Assembly: GCA_040839025.1 (NCBI GenBank)
Contig: JBFPJN010000001.1
Location: 186,001-250,000 of the forward strand
DNA: 64,000 bases
Origin: Alphaproteobacteria bacterium LSUCC0719
GTDB lineage: Bacteria; Pseudomonadota; Alphaproteobacteria; Puniceispirillales; Puniceispirillaceae
Direction: 5' to 3'
The notes under the pieces were generated by a model, which saw only the letters and a program-made list of their open reading frames with translations, was not told the origin of the DNA and did no database searches. Positions 44,622 through 55,512 of the stretch are shown piece by piece. How positions within the stretch are numbered: position 1 is the first letter of the stretch; every line of letters begins with the position of its first letter. A program made the position numbers and the translations under genes.

Positions 44622-45977
44622 ATGTCCTTTGATTATGATCTGATTGTTATCGGCGCCGGTTCCGGCGGTGTCCGCGCCTCGCGGATTTCGGCCGGGCATG
44701 GCGCGCGTGTCGCCGTGATCGAGGAAAGTCGTCCCGGCGGCACCTGCGTGATCCGCGGCTGTGTGCCAAAAAAGCTGCTGATGTACGGCTCGGCATTTTC
44801 AGCAGAGGCTGCCGATGCGGTGGGGTTTGGCTGGCAGGTTGCGGTTGACGGTCATGACTGGCCGGCATTGATCGAAGCCAAGGACCGTGAACTCGACCGG
44901 CTTGAGGCCATCTACCGGTCGCTGCTGACCAATGCAGGTGTCGAGCTGATCGAAGGCCGCGGCACCATTGCCGGGCCGCATGAGGTCATGGTTGGTGACC
45001 GCCTTCTGACCGCCGAGCGGATCCTTGTCGCGACCGGTGGCTGGCCGCACATTCCCGACGTGCCGGGATTGGCTGAACACGCAATAACCTCGAATGAGGC
45101 GCTTGATCTTGCTGTCAGGCCGGATCGGGTGCTGGTCTATGGTGCCGGGTATATTGCGGTTGAATTTGCCAGCATCTTCAATGGGTTTGGTATCGAGACG
45201 CATCTTGTTTACCGGGCGGACCTGCCGCTTCGCGGCTTTGATGACGATATCCGGCAGGAAATAGCGACGGCCCTGTCAGGGCGGGGGATCATTCTTCATC
45301 CCGGTTGCACAGTGACCGGTGTGACGGCGCAGCCGGACGGCCCGAAAACGGTCACCCTGAGTGACGGTGCCGACATTGTCGTTGATCAGGTCATGGCCGC
45401 CACCGGTCGCCGCCCCAACAGTTCCGGCCTCGGGCTGGCAGAGGCGGGCGTTGCGCTGGGGCCGCATGGTGAAGTGCCGGTCGATGCCACATCGCAGACC
45501 GAGGTCGATTCGATCTATGCTGTTGGCGATGTCACCGACAGGGTGGCGCTGACGCCGGTGGCGATTGCGGAAGGCCATGCCCTTGCCGACAGCCTCTATG
45601 GCGGGCGTCCGCGTCAGGTGACGCATGCCAACATCCCGTCCGCCGTGTTTACCCAGCCGCCAATTGCCTCGGTCGGTCTGACCGAGCAGGAGGCACGGTC
45701 ACAATTTGGTGAGGTTACGATCTTCGTCAGCCGCTTCAATGCAATGAAAAACACCATCTCTGGCCGGTCTGAAAAGACGTTGATGAAGCTTGTCGTCGAG
45801 ACAGCGTCAGACCGGGTTGTCGGCGCACATATGCTGGGGCCGGATGCCGGTGAAATCATGCAGGGTATCGGTGTGGCGATAATTGCCGGCGCGACCAAGG
45901 CGGATTTCGATGCCACGATCGGTATCCATCCGACCGCAGCAGAGGAATTCGTTACCATGCGCACGCCACGCGCATAG
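44622..45977 (+). CDS. gor: Glutathione-disulfide reductase
   Basis: NADPH- and FAD-dependent reduction of glutathione disulfide. The 451 residues contain the FAD motif VIGAGSGGVRAS, the redox pair in GGTCVIRGCVPKK (CVIRGC, the glutathione reductase form of the CxxxxC disulfide), the NADPH motif VYGAGYIAVEFA, YAVGDVTDR, and the C-terminal HPTAAEEFVTM with the active-site His. The preceding 121 bases contain a poor TTGCAT/TAGGTT promoter candidate. No glutathione genes are adjacent, but a CGFS glutaredoxin is in the window. Confidence 0.94.
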   Translation: MSFDYDLIVIGAGSGGVRASRISAGHGARVAVIEESRPGGTCVIRGCVPKKLLMYGSAFSAEAADAVGFGWQVAVDGHDWPALIEAKDRELDRLEAIYRSLLTNAGVELIEGRGTIAGPHEVMVGDRLLTAERILVATGGWPHIPDVPGLAEHAITSNEALDLAVRPDRVLVYGAGYIAVEFASIFNGFGIETHLVYRADLPLRGFDDDIRQEIATALSGRGIILHPGCTVTGVTAQPDGPKTVTLSDGADIVVDQVMAATGRRPNSSGLGLAEAGVALGPHGEVPVDATSQTEVDSIYAVGDVTDRVALTPVAIAEGHALADSLYGGRPRQVTHANIPSAVFTQPPIASVGLTEQEARSQFGEVTIFVSRFNAMKNTISGRSEKTLMKLVVETASDRVVGAHMLGPDAGEIMQGIGVAIIAGATKADFDATIGIHPTAAEEFVTMRTPRA

Positions 45978-46099
45978 CCGCAAAAAATCTTGAAAAACAT
46001 TGATATTTGGCCATTATGTGGGGCTGTTCAGGGCATGATCCATGTTGACAAAGGATCAGGTGCCGCCCTGTGCCCAAGTTGAACAAGGAATGATGTCCC

Positions 46100-47479
46100 A
46101 TGACCTGGCAGCCCGACAGTTGGCGTGACCACCCGATCCAGCAGGTTCCGGAATATCCGGACTCGGCAAAACTGACCACTGTTGAAGACAAACTGGCTGC
46201 GATGCCGCCACTTGTTTTTGCCGGTGAGGCGCAAAGCCTGAAGCGCAAGCTTGGCGAGGTTGCCGAAGGTCGTGCCTTCCTGCTTCAGGGGGGTGACTGC
46301 GCGGAAAGCTTTGCCGAATTCTCTGCCGACAACATTCGTGATTCCTTCAAAATCATCCTGCAGATGGCCGTGGTTTTGACCTTTGGCGCGTCGATGCCGA
46401 TCGTCAAGGTTGGCCGCGTTGCCGGTCAGTTTGCCAAGCCAAGGTCATCGCCTGTTGAATCAATCGGCGGTGTCGAGTTGCCGAGCTATCGTGGCGACAT
46501 GATCAACGCGATGGGCTTTTCCGCCGGCGAGCGTATCCCGGATCCAAAGCGGCTGCTGCGCGTCTATGAACAATCCGCGGCGACGCTGAACCTGTTGCGG
46601 GCCTTTGCACAGGGTGGTCTTGCCGATCTGACCAAGGTTCACAGCTGGGTCACGGAATTCCTGCAGGGTACGCCGGAGGCGGAACGGTTCCAGGAACTGG
46701 CCGGTCGTATTCAGGAAAGCCTTGATTTCATGCGGGCCTGCGGCATTACGCCGGAAACCGCCCGGCCGCTTGCCGAGACCGATCTGTACACCAGTCACGA
46801 GGCGTTGCTTCTGAACTATGAACAGGCGTTGACGCGCCGTGATACCATCACCGATGAAAAGGACTGGTATTCCACCTCGGCGCATATGATCTGGATTGGC
46901 GACCGTACGCGCCAGCCTGATGGCGCGCATGTCGAATATATGCGTGGCATTGGCAATCCCATCGGTCTGAAATGCGGGCCAAGCCTTGATCCGGACGAAC
47001 TGGTCCGTCTCATTGAAATCCTCAATCCGGATAATGTGCCGGGACGGCTGACATTGATTGCCCGTATGGGTGCCGACAAGGTGCGGTCCGGTCTGCCGCC
47101 GCTTCTGAAGGCGGTCAAGGCATCAGGTGCCAAGGTGGTCTGGTGCTGTGATCCGATGCATGGCAATACCGTCAAGGCGAGCAGCGGTTACAAGACCCGC
47201 CATGTGAGCGATGTCATGTCCGAAGTCAGGGGCTTTTTCAACGCTCATGACGAGGTCGGCACCTATCCCGGTGGTGTCCATTTCGAGATGACCGGCCAGA
47301 ATGTGACCGAGTGTGTCGGCGGTGTTGTCGAAGTGACCGAGGCACGTCTTGGTGACCGGTATCATACCCATTGCGATCCGCGTCTGAATGGCGTGCAGGC
47401 ATTGGAGCTGGCGTTCCTGATTGCCGATCTGTTGAAGCAGCGGCGTGACGGTGGCATGGGCCTGTCCGAGGCGGTTTGA
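46100..47479 (+). CDS. aroH: 3-deoxy-7-phosphoheptulonate synthase, class II
   Basis: First step of the shikimate pathway, joining phosphoenolpyruvate and erythrose-4-phosphate. The 459 residues belong to the plant/Mycobacterium class II type: [14 protein letters not shown] at the start, [36 protein letters not shown] and [18 protein letters not shown]. Metal ligands (Cys in GGDCAE, His in DPMHGNT, Glu in FEMTGQ) are present. AAGGA precedes the ATG. A 6-bp inverted repeat TGATCC/GGATCA lies upstream. The symbol for class II enzymes varies between genomes. Confidence 0.94.
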   Translation: MTWQPDSWRDHPIQQVPEYPDSAKLTTVEDKLAAMPPLVFAGEAQSLKRKLGEVAEGRAFLLQGGDCAESFAEFSADNIRDSFKIILQMAVVLTFGASMPIVKVGRVAGQFAKPRSSPVESIGGVELPSYRGDMINAMGFSAGERIPDPKRLLRVYEQSAATLNLLRAFAQGGLADLTKVHSWVTEFLQGTPEAERFQELAGRIQESLDFMRACGITPETARPLAETDLYTSHEALLLNYEQALTRRDTITDEKDWYSTSAHMIWIGDRTRQPDGAHVEYMRGIGNPIGLKCGPSLDPDELVRLIEILNPDNVPGRLTLIARMGADKVRSGLPPLLKAVKASGAKVVWCCDPMHGNTVKASSGYKTRHVSDVMSEVRGFFNAHDEVGTYPGGVHFEMTGQNVTECVGGVVEVTEARLGDRYHTHCDPRLNGVQALELAFLIADLLKQRRDGGMGLSEAV

Positions 47480-47543
47480 AAGTAACATGTGGTAGTTCCC
47501 TCAAACCGGTGGTCTGCGGGACCGCCGACAGGGCAGATCAGAA

Positions 47544-48680
47544 ATGGCCGATTTTGACAGCAGCGGTCCGTCACCGGAAGAACAGCCGGGGCTGACCGAT
47601 ACCTATTTTCGCAATACCCGTCGCATCGTCGAGGCAAATGGCGACTGCGAGGTCGAGTATGCCGTATTCATGCGGCGACCGGTGACATATGCCGGCCAGC
47701 TTGCGATCGGATGGCTTCAGGCCATGGCACGGCACCGCAATGTCACCATCGAGGTCGACCAGCCACATGTCGAGGGTGCCTGGGTCGGTGCCGGCGAGGT
47801 GCTGTGTTACCTTCGCGGCCCGTTTGCCGCGCTGGTTGATCTGGAGACCATCTTTCTGCAGCGCCTTGGCGGGTGCTGTGTTGCCGCCTACAACGCCTAC
47901 AACATGTGCGTCGAACTTCCCGATGTTGCCTTTCTTGCCATGGACGCGCGCCACTGTGCCGGGTCTGACATGGCCGAACTCATGGCCTATGGCGCGTCAG
48001 TCGGCTCGAAAAAAGCCAATGCCAAGACTGGCGCGCGTGGTTTTATCGGATCGTCGACGGACGCCACTGCAATGTTTTTTGGTCAGGAACGTGGCATGGG
48101 CACGATGCCGCATGCGCTTGTCGGTTATGCCGGATCCACGCTGCGGGCCGCCGAGATGTTTCACGAGATGGCGCCGGACGCGCCGCTGACCGTGCTGGTG
48201 GATTATTTTGGACGGGAAATCAGCGATGCGCTGGAAGTCGCCAACAGATTTCCCGACCTTGCCGCCAGCGGTCAGCTGGCGTTTCGTCTTGATACGCATG
48301 GCGGCCGGTTCGTCGAGGGACTGGACACACCGGAGTCCTACGCCGTTCTCGACCGGCATGTCCCCTATGCCACCCGCGGCTATCGCACGGATGCCGAATT
48401 GAAGCATCTGATGGGCACCGGTGTCAGCGTGGCGGCTGTCTGGTATCTTCGTGAAACGCTGGACGCGCAGGGCTTCACCAAGGCGCGGATTGTGGCATCA
48501 AGCGGGTTCGGGCCTGACAAATGCCGCATGTTTTCCTTTGCCAAGGCACCTGTCGATGTGATTGGCACCGGGTCCTATCTGCCGCAGATCTGGTCGGAAA
48601 CCTATGCCACCGCCGACATCATCTCCTATGACGGGAAACCATGCGTCAAATCAGGGCGCGAATTCCTGCTTCGCAAATGA
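47544..48680 (+). CDS. pncB: Nicotinate phosphoribosyltransferase
   Basis: Salvages nicotinate to nicotinate mononucleotide. The 378 residues show the family order: TDTYFRNT near the start, QLAIGWLQAMAR, a central GSDMAELMAYGASVGSKKANAK, VLVDYFGREISDALE, FRLDTHGGRF and the phosphate-binding VIGTGSYLP. It is a shorter, archaeal-like form rather than the E. coli PncB type. It overlaps nadE (ATGA), which completes NAD synthesis, supporting the assignment. Its own promoter is probably within the 64 bases after the DAHP synthase gene. Confidence 0.88.
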   Translation: MADFDSSGPSPEEQPGLTDTYFRNTRRIVEANGDCEVEYAVFMRRPVTYAGQLAIGWLQAMARHRNVTIEVDQPHVEGAWVGAGEVLCYLRGPFAALVDLETIFLQRLGGCCVAAYNAYNMCVELPDVAFLAMDARHCAGSDMAELMAYGASVGSKKANAKTGARGFIGSSTDATAMFFGQERGMGTMPHALVGYAGSTLRAAEMFHEMAPDAPLTVLVDYFGREISDALEVANRFPDLAASGQLAFRLDTHGGRFVEGLDTPESYAVLDRHVPYATRGYRTDAELKHLMGTGVSVAAVWYLRETLDAQGFTKARIVASSGFGPDKCRMFSFAKAPVDVIGTGSYLPQIWSETYATADIISYDGKPCVKSGREFLLRK

Positions 48681-50371
48681 CCGAGGCCGTATCCATGTCC
48701 AGTGCCAGTTCGATCGCGCTTGCGCAGCTGAATTCCCACCTTGGCAATATCGGGGCCAATGTGATGCGTCTTCTCGATGCGCGCCGCCAGGCGGCAGCTG
48801 TCGGCGCTGATATCATCGTGACGCCGGAGATGTATCTGTCTGGTTATCCATGCGACGACCTTGTTCTGCGCAGTGATTTCATGGCCGAGGTGGCAGCAGG
48901 ATTGCAGCAGTTGGCCGCCGCGACCGGCGATGGCGGGCCGGCGATCATTCTTGGCGCGCCGCATCTTGAGAATGGTGTCATCACCAATTCGGTCTTTGTG
49001 CTTGATGACGGCAAGGTTCAGGCGCGCCGCGACAAGGTGAATCTGCCGAATTACGGGGTCTTTGACGACAAGCGCAATTTCTCGGCCGGGGCGATGCCGG
49101 GGCCGGTTCTGGTGCGCGGGCGGCGGCTTGGTTTGCCAATCTGCGAAGATATCTGGACCCCGGATGTGGTTGAATGTCTTGCCGAATCCGGGGCTGAGAT
49201 CATCATTTCGCTGAACGCTTCGCCATTTGATCTTCTGAAGCCGGACAACCGGATGGCGCATGCCGTCAGCCGGGCGCTGGAGGCGGAATGCCCGTTCTTC
49301 TATGTCAACATGGTCGGTGGCCAGGATGAGCTTGTCTTTGATGGCGGGTCGTTTGCCCTTGGCGCTGACGGCAAGCTGGCGGCGCATCTGCCAAGCTTTT
49401 CCGAGGCTACGGTCACTGTCCAGATTGGAGATGATTTTGGTGCGCCCGGCCTCAGCGGCCAGATCACCCCACCCGATGAAGGGATGGCGGCCCTCTATCG
49501 CGGGCTGACACTTGGTCTTCGAGACTATGTCGACAAGAATGGCTTTCCGGGGGTTGTGCTTGGATTGTCCGGGGGGATTGATTCGGCACTGGTTGCCGTG
49601 CTGGCGGTCGATGCGCTTGGTCCCGACCGGGTTCATGCCGTGATGATGCCGTCACCCTATACAAGCCAGGAAAGCCTTGACGATGCTGCCGATCTGGCAC
49701 ATCGCCTCGGGATCCGCCTTGACGAGATATCGATCGGGCCGGCGATGCAGGCTATGGACAGCATGCTTGCCGCGCAGTTCGATGGCGCGGAGGCCGGCAT
49801 TGCTGAGGAAAATATCCAGTCACGGCTGCGTGGCTTGATCCTGATGGGCATTTCCAACAAACATGGACCGATGGTGCTGGCGACCGGCAACAAGTCCGAA
49901 TATGCCGCTGGGTATTCGACCCTCTATGGCGACATGTGCGGCGGGTTCGCACCAATCAAGGATGTCTGGAAGGTGCAGGTGTTCGATCTGTGCCGTTGGC
50001 GCAATGCCAATATGCCGCGCGGAGGGGCCGGCCCGGATGGCGAGGTGATCCCGCTGCGCATCATCGACAAGCCGCCATCGGCGGAACTGCGTCCAGACCA
50101 GAAGGACACCGACTCGCTGCCGCCCTATGACAGACTTGATGACATCATGCGCGCATTGTGCGAGGAGATGGTGGATATCGAAACAATCGTCGCCCGTGGT
50201 CACGACCGCGAAGAGGTGGCGCGGGCCAGCCAGCTGCTGTTCCGGGCTGAGTATAAGCGTTTTCAGGCGGCGCCAGGACCAAAGATGTCGGCGCTTTCCT
50301 TTGGTCGCGAGCGGCGACTGCCACTGACATCCGGGTTCAACCCGCTGCAGGTATCCGGGAAGGATGAATGA
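48677..50371 (+). CDS. nadE: Glutamine-dependent NAD+ synthetase
   Basis: Amidates nicotinate adenine dinucleotide to NAD+, with ammonia taken from glutamine. The 564 residues have an N-terminal nitrilase domain (about 10-260; PEMYLSGYPCDDL with the catalytic Glu, DKVNLPNYGVFDD with Lys, LPICEDIW with Cys). The C-terminal synthetase domain starts at LGLSGGIDSALVAVLAVD, with GNKSEYAAGYSTLYGDM. The start is the ATG overlapping the pncB stop; the frame is open further upstream inside pncB. gltX starts directly at its stop. Confidence 0.95.
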   Translation: MTEAVSMSSASSIALAQLNSHLGNIGANVMRLLDARRQAAAVGADIIVTPEMYLSGYPCDDLVLRSDFMAEVAAGLQQLAAATGDGGPAIILGAPHLENGVITNSVFVLDDGKVQARRDKVNLPNYGVFDDKRNFSAGAMPGPVLVRGRRLGLPICEDIWTPDVVECLAESGAEIIISLNASPFDLLKPDNRMAHAVSRALEAECPFFYVNMVGGQDELVFDGGSFALGADGKLAAHLPSFSEATVTVQIGDDFGAPGLSGQITPPDEGMAALYRGLTLGLRDYVDKNGFPGVVLGLSGGIDSALVAVLAVDALGPDRVHAVMMPSPYTSQESLDDAADLAHRLGIRLDEISIGPAMQAMDSMLAAQFDGAEAGIAEENIQSRLRGLILMGISNKHGPMVLATGNKSEYAAGYSTLYGDMCGGFAPIKDVWKVQVFDLCRWRNANMPRGGAGPDGEVIPLRIIDKPPSAELRPDQKDTDSLPPYDRLDDIMRALCEEMVDIETIVARGHDREEVARASQLLFRAEYKRFQAAPGPKMSALSFGRERRLPLTSGFNPLQVSGKDE

Positions 50372-51709
50372 ATGAGTAACGTGAAGGTCCGCTTCGCGCC
50401 AAGCCCGACTGGCAATCTGCATGTTGGCAATCTGCGCACGGCGCTGGTGAATTTCCTGTTTGCGCGCCGTCAGGGCGGGCATTTCATGCTGCGGATCGAC
50501 GATACGGATACCGACCGGTCGACGGCGGCCTTTGAGGAGTCAATCCGCGCGGACCTGACCTGGATGGGCATGATCTGGGATTCAGAGGACCGTCAGTCGG
50601 CACGCCTCGACCAGTATGACGCCGCCCTGCAGAGGCTGGTGGCGGATGGCCGCGCCTATGCCTGCTATGAAACGCCGGAGGAGCTGGCGCTCAAACGCAA
50701 GTCGCAGCTGTCGGCTGGCCGTCCGCCTGTCTATGACCGGGCGGCGCTGAAGCTGACCGACGAGCAGAAAGCCGCCTACGAGGCCGAGGGACGCCGTCCG
50801 CACTGGCGGTTCCTGCTGGATCACAGCGAGGTCGCCTGGACCGACATGGTCCGCGGTGATGTCAGCTATCACATGTCGAGCCTGTCCGATCCGGTGCTGT
50901 TCCGCGAGGATGGGCGCGTGATCTACACCATGGCATCGGTTGTGGATGATATTGATCATGCCATTACGCATATCATCCGCGGCGAGGACCATGTCACCAA
51001 CTCTGCCGCGCAGATCCAGCTGTTCGAGGCGCTTGGTGCGCGCCCGCCGGTCATGGGGCATGTCGCGCTGCTGGCGGGTGCTGACGGCGAAGGGCTGTCA
51101 AAGCGTCTTGGCAGCCTGTCCATTGGCCAGCTTCGTGACGAGGGAACCGAGGCGACGGCACTTGCCAGCCTGCTGGCGCGGATTGGCACTTCCGATCCGG
51201 TGGTGCCATGTGCCGACATGGCGTCTGTCGTCGAGGGGTTCGACCTGTCACGCTTTGGTCGTGCCACAGCCAAATTCGACCCGTCGGAACTGGCCCAGGT
51301 CAATGTGCGTGTTATCCAGCAGCTTGGCTTTGATGCTGTTGCCGACCGTCTGGCTGCGCTCGATATCGGGGGAGGTGAGGCTTTCTGGCTTGCCGTTCGT
51401 GACAACCTTGAAGCGGTTGAAGAGGCGGCGCAATGGTGGCAGGTCTGTGCCGGGTCGCTGACGCCGGTGATCGAGGCGGCAGAGGTCACGGACGCCGCCG
51501 CCAATCTGCTGCCTGAAGGCAAGCTTGACGGTATCTGGGGTGACTGGACGAAATCTGTCGGCAGCGCCACCGGCGCGCGTGGTCGGGGTCTTTTCATGCC
51601 GCTGCGTCTGGCCCTGACCGGACAGGCACACGGCCCGGAAATCGGGCCGTTGCTGCCCTTCATGGGGCGTGACCGTATTCTGGCGAGGCTCCGTGGGGAT
51701 ACGGCATGA
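50372..51709 (+). CDS. gltX: Glutamyl-tRNA synthetase
   Basis: Class I aminoacyl-tRNA synthetase charging tRNA-Glu (and possibly tRNA-Gln in organisms using the amidotransferase route). The 445 residues carry the HIGH-type motif FAPSPTGNLHVGNLRTAL at residue 8 (HVGN) and the KMSKS-type motif GEGLSKRLGS near residue 240. Many alphaproteobacteria have two gltX copies, so a second may exist elsewhere. It begins at the base after the nadE stop and overlaps cysS at its own stop. Confidence 0.94.
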   Translation: MSNVKVRFAPSPTGNLHVGNLRTALVNFLFARRQGGHFMLRIDDTDTDRSTAAFEESIRADLTWMGMIWDSEDRQSARLDQYDAALQRLVADGRAYACYETPEELALKRKSQLSAGRPPVYDRAALKLTDEQKAAYEAEGRRPHWRFLLDHSEVAWTDMVRGDVSYHMSSLSDPVLFREDGRVIYTMASVVDDIDHAITHIIRGEDHVTNSAAQIQLFEALGARPPVMGHVALLAGADGEGLSKRLGSLSIGQLRDEGTEATALASLLARIGTSDPVVPCADMASVVEGFDLSRFGRATAKFDPSELAQVNVRVIQQLGFDAVADRLAALDIGGGEAFWLAVRDNLEAVEEAAQWWQVCAGSLTPVIEAAEVTDAAANLLPEGKLDGIWGDWTKSVGSATGARGRGLFMPLRLALTGQAHGPEIGPLLPFMGRDRILARLRGDTA

Positions 51710-53067
51710 CCGAACTGCGTCTGTACAACACACTGACCCGCAGCAAGGACGTTTTCACGCCATTGGATCCCGCACATGTGCGCGTCTATGCCTGTGGGCC
51801 GACAGTCTATGATCGCATCCATATAGGAAACGCGCGCCCGATCGTGGTGTTCGACACGCTGGTGCGGCTGCTGCGTCGCCGGTTCCCGCGTGTCACCTAT
51901 GTCCGCAACATCACCGATGTGGATGACAAGATCATCGCGCGCGCGGCCGAGCGCGACATCAATATAGACAGGCTGTGTGACGACACCATCCGCTGTTTCC
52001 ATGAGGATATCGCGGCCCTGGGCGCGCTGCCGCCGGACCATGAACCCCGCGCCACCGAATTCATTGGCGAGATGATCGCCATGATCCAGACCCTGGTCGA
52101 GGGCGGCTTTGCCTATATTGCCGAGGACCATGTGCTGTTCAGTGTGGCGACAATGCCGACCTATGGCGCGCTGTCCGGACGCAATATGGAGGATATGATC
52201 GCCGGCGCCCGCGTCGAGGTGGCACCCTACAAGCGGGATGCTGCGGATTTCGTCCTCTGGAAGCCAAGCAATGATGATCAACCTGGATGGGACAACCCGT
52301 TTTCGGCCAAAAAGGGTCGTCCGGGCTGGCATATCGAATGTTCCGCGATGGCCAAGCGGTTTCTTGGCGAGACATTCGATATCCATGCCGGTGGGCTGGA
52401 TCTCGTCTTTCCGCATCATGAGAATGAGATTGCGCAGAGTTGTTGTGCGCATGGCACCGACATCATGGCGAAATACTGGCTTCATAACGGTTATGTCACC
52501 ATGGGCGACGAGAAAATGTCGAAATCGCTTGGCAATATGGTGCTGGCGCATGAGGCCATTGCCGAACATCGCGGTGAGACGGTACGCGCAGGATTGTTGG
52601 CGGCGCATTACCGCGCACCGGTTGCGTTGACCGGGGCGGCGCTTACCGAGTCGCGCAATGTTCTTGATCGGCTGTACCGGGCGGTCGGCGATGCCGAGGC
52701 AAGCGATGAGGCTGTTGATACCGTTTTTCTCGACGCGCTGAATGACGATTTGAACACGCCGGCGGCGATGGCGCGCCTTCACGAACTTGCCGGTGAGGCC
52801 AACAAGGGCAATGGCGAGGCGGCGGCAGCCTTGAAATCATCGGCCGCTGTCATGGGGCTTCTCGGGCAGACCGGCGATGAATGGGCGCGTGGCGGCGGCG
52901 GCGAAGCGGATATGGACGACGCCGGCATTGACGGCAGAATTGCCGCCCGGAACGCGGCCCGCGCGGGGCGTGATTTCGCAGCCGCCGACGCCATTCGCGA
53001 TGAGCTGGCGGCGCAGGGGATCCTGCTGGAAGATGGCCCGGATGGCACGGTATGGCGGCGAAGCTAG
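51706..53067 (+). CDS. cysS: Cysteinyl-tRNA synthetase
   Basis: Charges tRNA-Cys. The 453 residues contain the Zn/Cys-binding and HIGH region [19 protein letters not shown], the second zinc ligand set in [14 protein letters not shown] and HHENEIAQS, and the KMSKS motif [10 protein letters not shown] near residue 270. The C-terminal anticodon domain includes [23 protein letters not shown]. The start ATG overlaps the gltX stop (ATGA), making the fourth member of a coupled pncB-nadE-gltX-cysS run. Confidence 0.97.
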   Translation: MTELRLYNTLTRSKDVFTPLDPAHVRVYACGPTVYDRIHIGNARPIVVFDTLVRLLRRRFPRVTYVRNITDVDDKIIARAAERDINIDRLCDDTIRCFHEDIAALGALPPDHEPRATEFIGEMIAMIQTLVEGGFAYIAEDHVLFSVATMPTYGALSGRNMEDMIAGARVEVAPYKRDAADFVLWKPSNDDQPGWDNPFSAKKGRPGWHIECSAMAKRFLGETFDIHAGGLDLVFPHHENEIAQSCCAHGTDIMAKYWLHNGYVTMGDEKMSKSLGNMVLAHEAIAEHRGETVRAGLLAAHYRAPVALTGAALTESRNVLDRLYRAVGDAEASDEAVDTVFLDALNDDLNTPAAMARLHELAGEANKGNGEAAAALKSSAAVMGLLGQTGDEWARGGGGEADMDDAGIDGRIAARNAARAGRDFAAADAIRDELAAQGILLEDGPDGTVWRRS

Positions 53068-53142
53068 CCTTTTGGCATCATTTTTGATAAGTCCTAGGCG
53101 CAATCAGGGGCCGCATCCATGTCGGCTCCAGGGGAAAGGTAT

Positions 53143-54759
53143 ATGAGCGAAAACAGGATCTGGTTGTTTGATACGACCCTTCGAGACGGTGGCCAGACCC
53201 GTGGCGTCGATTTTTCGAAGGCCGACAAGATTGCCATTTCTGCGGCGCTGGACGAGATCGGTATCGACTATATCGAGGGTGGCTGGCCCGGTGCCAATCC
53301 GACCGATGATGCGTTCTTTGCCAACCCGCCAAAGACCCGCACCGCGCGGATGGTTGCCTTTGGCATGACACGCCGCGGCGGGCGCAGCACGGCCAATGAT
53401 CCGGGGCTCAACGCGGTGATCGGTGCCGATGTTCCTGCAACCTGTCTTGTCGGCAAGACATGGGACTTCCACGTTGAAACGGCAATCAACACCTCGCTTG
53501 AGGAAAATCTGGAGATGATCCGGGATTCGGTTGCCGCCTCGGCGGCGCGGGGGCACGAATCCATGTTCGATTGCGAACATTTCTTCGACGGTTACAAGCA
53601 TAATCCCGATTATGCGCTGCAATGTGTCCGTGCGGCGCATGAGGGCGGTGCCTCGTGGGTCATATTGTGCGACACCAATGGTGGTGCGTTGCCGCACGAG
53701 GTGTTCGACATTGTCAGCGCGGTTCATGAAACCCTGCCCGAGGTCCGCCTTGGTATTCACTGCCACAATGATTCCGGTGTCGCGGCAGCCAATTCACTGG
53801 CAGCGATCAGGGCCGGTGCGCGGCAGGTGCAGGGAACCATCAACGGCCTTGGCGAACGCTGCGGCAATGCCGATCTGATTACGCTGATCCCGACACTTGT
53901 CCTGAAGCTTGGCTATGACACAGGCATTGCCGAAGAAAATCTGCCGCGGCTGATGGGCCTGTCGCGGATGCTTGATGAAAGGCTGAACCGGGCACCGAAC
54001 GCACATGCCCCCTATGTTGGCGAGGCGGCCTTTGCCCACAAGGGCGGGCTTCATGCCTCGGCAGCGCAGAAGGATCCCCGGACCTATGAACATGTGCCAC
54101 CGGAAAAAGTCGGCAATACAAGGCAGTATCTTGTCTCCGACCAGGCCGGAAAATCCAACATGATGGCACGCTTCGCCGAATTCGGGATCGAGATCGACTC
54201 GTCCGACCCACGGTTGGAGACGCTGATCCGCGTGGTCAAGGAACGCGAGTTCGAAGGCTGGGCGTTTGACTCCGCCGAGGCCAGTTTTGAACTTCTGGCG
54301 CGGCGCACCCTTGGCGAGGTGCCGGATTATTTCAATATCGGCAGATTTCGCGTGATGGATGAGCGCCGATTCAATGCCCGTGGCCAGCTTGTGGTTGAAT
54401 CCGAGGCCACAGCCACCATCACCGTTGGCAATGTCATCTATCACGAGGTGGCGCTTGGCAATGGTCCTGTAAACGCCGTCGACACGGCGCTTCGCAAGGC
54501 GCTGGCGACAGCCTATCCGTCGCTGGAGGATGTCGAGCTTGTCGATTACAAGGTGCGTATCCTCGATGCGCGTGAAGGACAGTCCGGGACCGGTGCCGTG
54601 ACCCGTGTGATGATCGAGTTCCGCACCCCCGATGGCGTTATCTGGCGGACTGTCGGCGTGTCGACAAACATTATCGATGCGTCGGTTGTCGCTCTTGGTG
54701 ACGGCATGATGTGGAAGCTGCAGCGCGATGGCATCGCCGGCCCGGCAAATGCTGCCTGA
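53143..54759 (+). CDS. cimA: (R)-citramalate synthase
   Basis: Condenses acetyl-CoA and pyruvate to citramalate, the entry to 2-ketobutyrate and isoleucine that bypasses threonine deaminase. The 538 residues have the LeuA-like TIM barrel ([39 protein letters not shown] with the His ligand) and the C-terminal LeuA dimer domain (about 400-530) for feedback. [16 protein letters not shown] and the [11 protein letters not shown] segment fit the CimA subgroup rather than 2-isopropylmalate synthase. An ATG eight codons upstream (53119) is an alternative start. Confidence 0.9.
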   Translation: MSENRIWLFDTTLRDGGQTRGVDFSKADKIAISAALDEIGIDYIEGGWPGANPTDDAFFANPPKTRTARMVAFGMTRRGGRSTANDPGLNAVIGADVPATCLVGKTWDFHVETAINTSLEENLEMIRDSVAASAARGHESMFDCEHFFDGYKHNPDYALQCVRAAHEGGASWVILCDTNGGALPHEVFDIVSAVHETLPEVRLGIHCHNDSGVAAANSLAAIRAGARQVQGTINGLGERCGNADLITLIPTLVLKLGYDTGIAEENLPRLMGLSRMLDERLNRAPNAHAPYVGEAAFAHKGGLHASAAQKDPRTYEHVPPEKVGNTRQYLVSDQAGKSNMMARFAEFGIEIDSSDPRLETLIRVVKEREFEGWAFDSAEASFELLARRTLGEVPDYFNIGRFRVMDERRFNARGQLVVESEATATITVGNVIYHEVALGNGPVNAVDTALRKALATAYPSLEDVELVDYKVRILDAREGQSGTGAVTRVMIEFRTPDGVIWRTVGVSTNIIDASVVALGDGMMWKLQRDGIAGPANAA

Positions 54760-54762
54760 CGA

Positions 54763-55512
54763 ATGAATCCTCACGCGCCTCCCGTTGTCATTCTTGTGCG
54801 CCCCCAGCTTGGCGAGAATATTGGCGCTGCGGCCCGGGCGATGATGAATTGTGGCCTGATCGAAATGCGGCTTGTCGCGCCTCGCGACGGATGGCCAAAC
54901 CCGGCGGCGTTGCCGATGGCTGCCGGCGGGGCGTCGATCATCGAAAATGCCACGGTTCATGACAGCGTTGCCGAGGCGGCGCATGATTTGACATTTCTGG
55001 CCGCGCTGTCGGCGCGCCGCCGCGACATGCCGGTACGGGTCAGTGATCCGCGTGCCGTTACCGGCACGCTGCTGCATCATGGCGCGAAGGCGGGATTGAT
55101 GTTCGGGCCCGAGGCCTCGGGGCTGGATAATGAGGATGTCGTGCGGGCAGATTGTCTGGTTACAGCCGATCTGAACCCTGACTACCCGTCGCTGAATCTT
55201 GCCCAGGCGGTGCTGTTGATGGCGTGGGAATGGCGTGCCGCCGCAAATGCCGCCGCCGCCACGCTTTCGGACCAGCAGCGCCAGACACCCGTTGACGTGG
55301 CGACCATTCTGGAGCGTGACAAGTTTCATGAACGGCTTGAGGCCGAACTGGATCGTGGCGGATTTTTCATTTCGCCGGAAATGGCGCCTGCCGTGAAACG
55401 CAATCTGCGGGCTCTGTTTGGCCGTGCCGCACCGACCAGCCAGGAAATCAGCACCCTGCATGGTGTCATCCAGGCGCTGACCAAGATGCGCGACAGGTCG
55501 AAATCAGGTTGA
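54763..55512 (+). CDS. trmJ: tRNA (cytidine/uridine-2'-O-)-methyltransferase TrmJ
   Basis: SPOUT-class enzyme that methylates the 2'-hydroxyl of position 32 in tRNAs. The 249 residues show the three SpoU motifs: VRPQLGENIGAAARAMMNCG near residue 12, GLMFGPEASGLDNED near 112, and YPSLNLAQAVLLMAWE near 142 (trefoil-knot residues). The C-terminal extension of about 90 residues is typical of TrmJ. It starts three bases after cimA. The rpsD promoter overlaps its stop. Confidence 0.9.
   Translation: MNPHAPPVVILVRPQLGENIGAAARAMMNCGLIEMRLVAPRDGWPNPAALPMAAGGASIIENATVHDSVAEAAHDLTFLAALSARRRDMPVRVSDPRAVTGTLLHHGAKAGLMFGPEASGLDNEDVVRADCLVTADLNPDYPSLNLAQAVLLMAWEWRAAANAAAATLSDQQRQTPVDVATILERDKFHERLEAELDRGGFFISPEMAPAVKRNLRALFGRAAPTSQEISTLHGVIQALTKMRDRSKSG

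Noticed and set aside
53794-55461. 555-codon open frame on the minus strand
   Set aside because: Antisense to cimA and trmJ, both with complete motifs; long antisense frames are common in GC-rich DNA.
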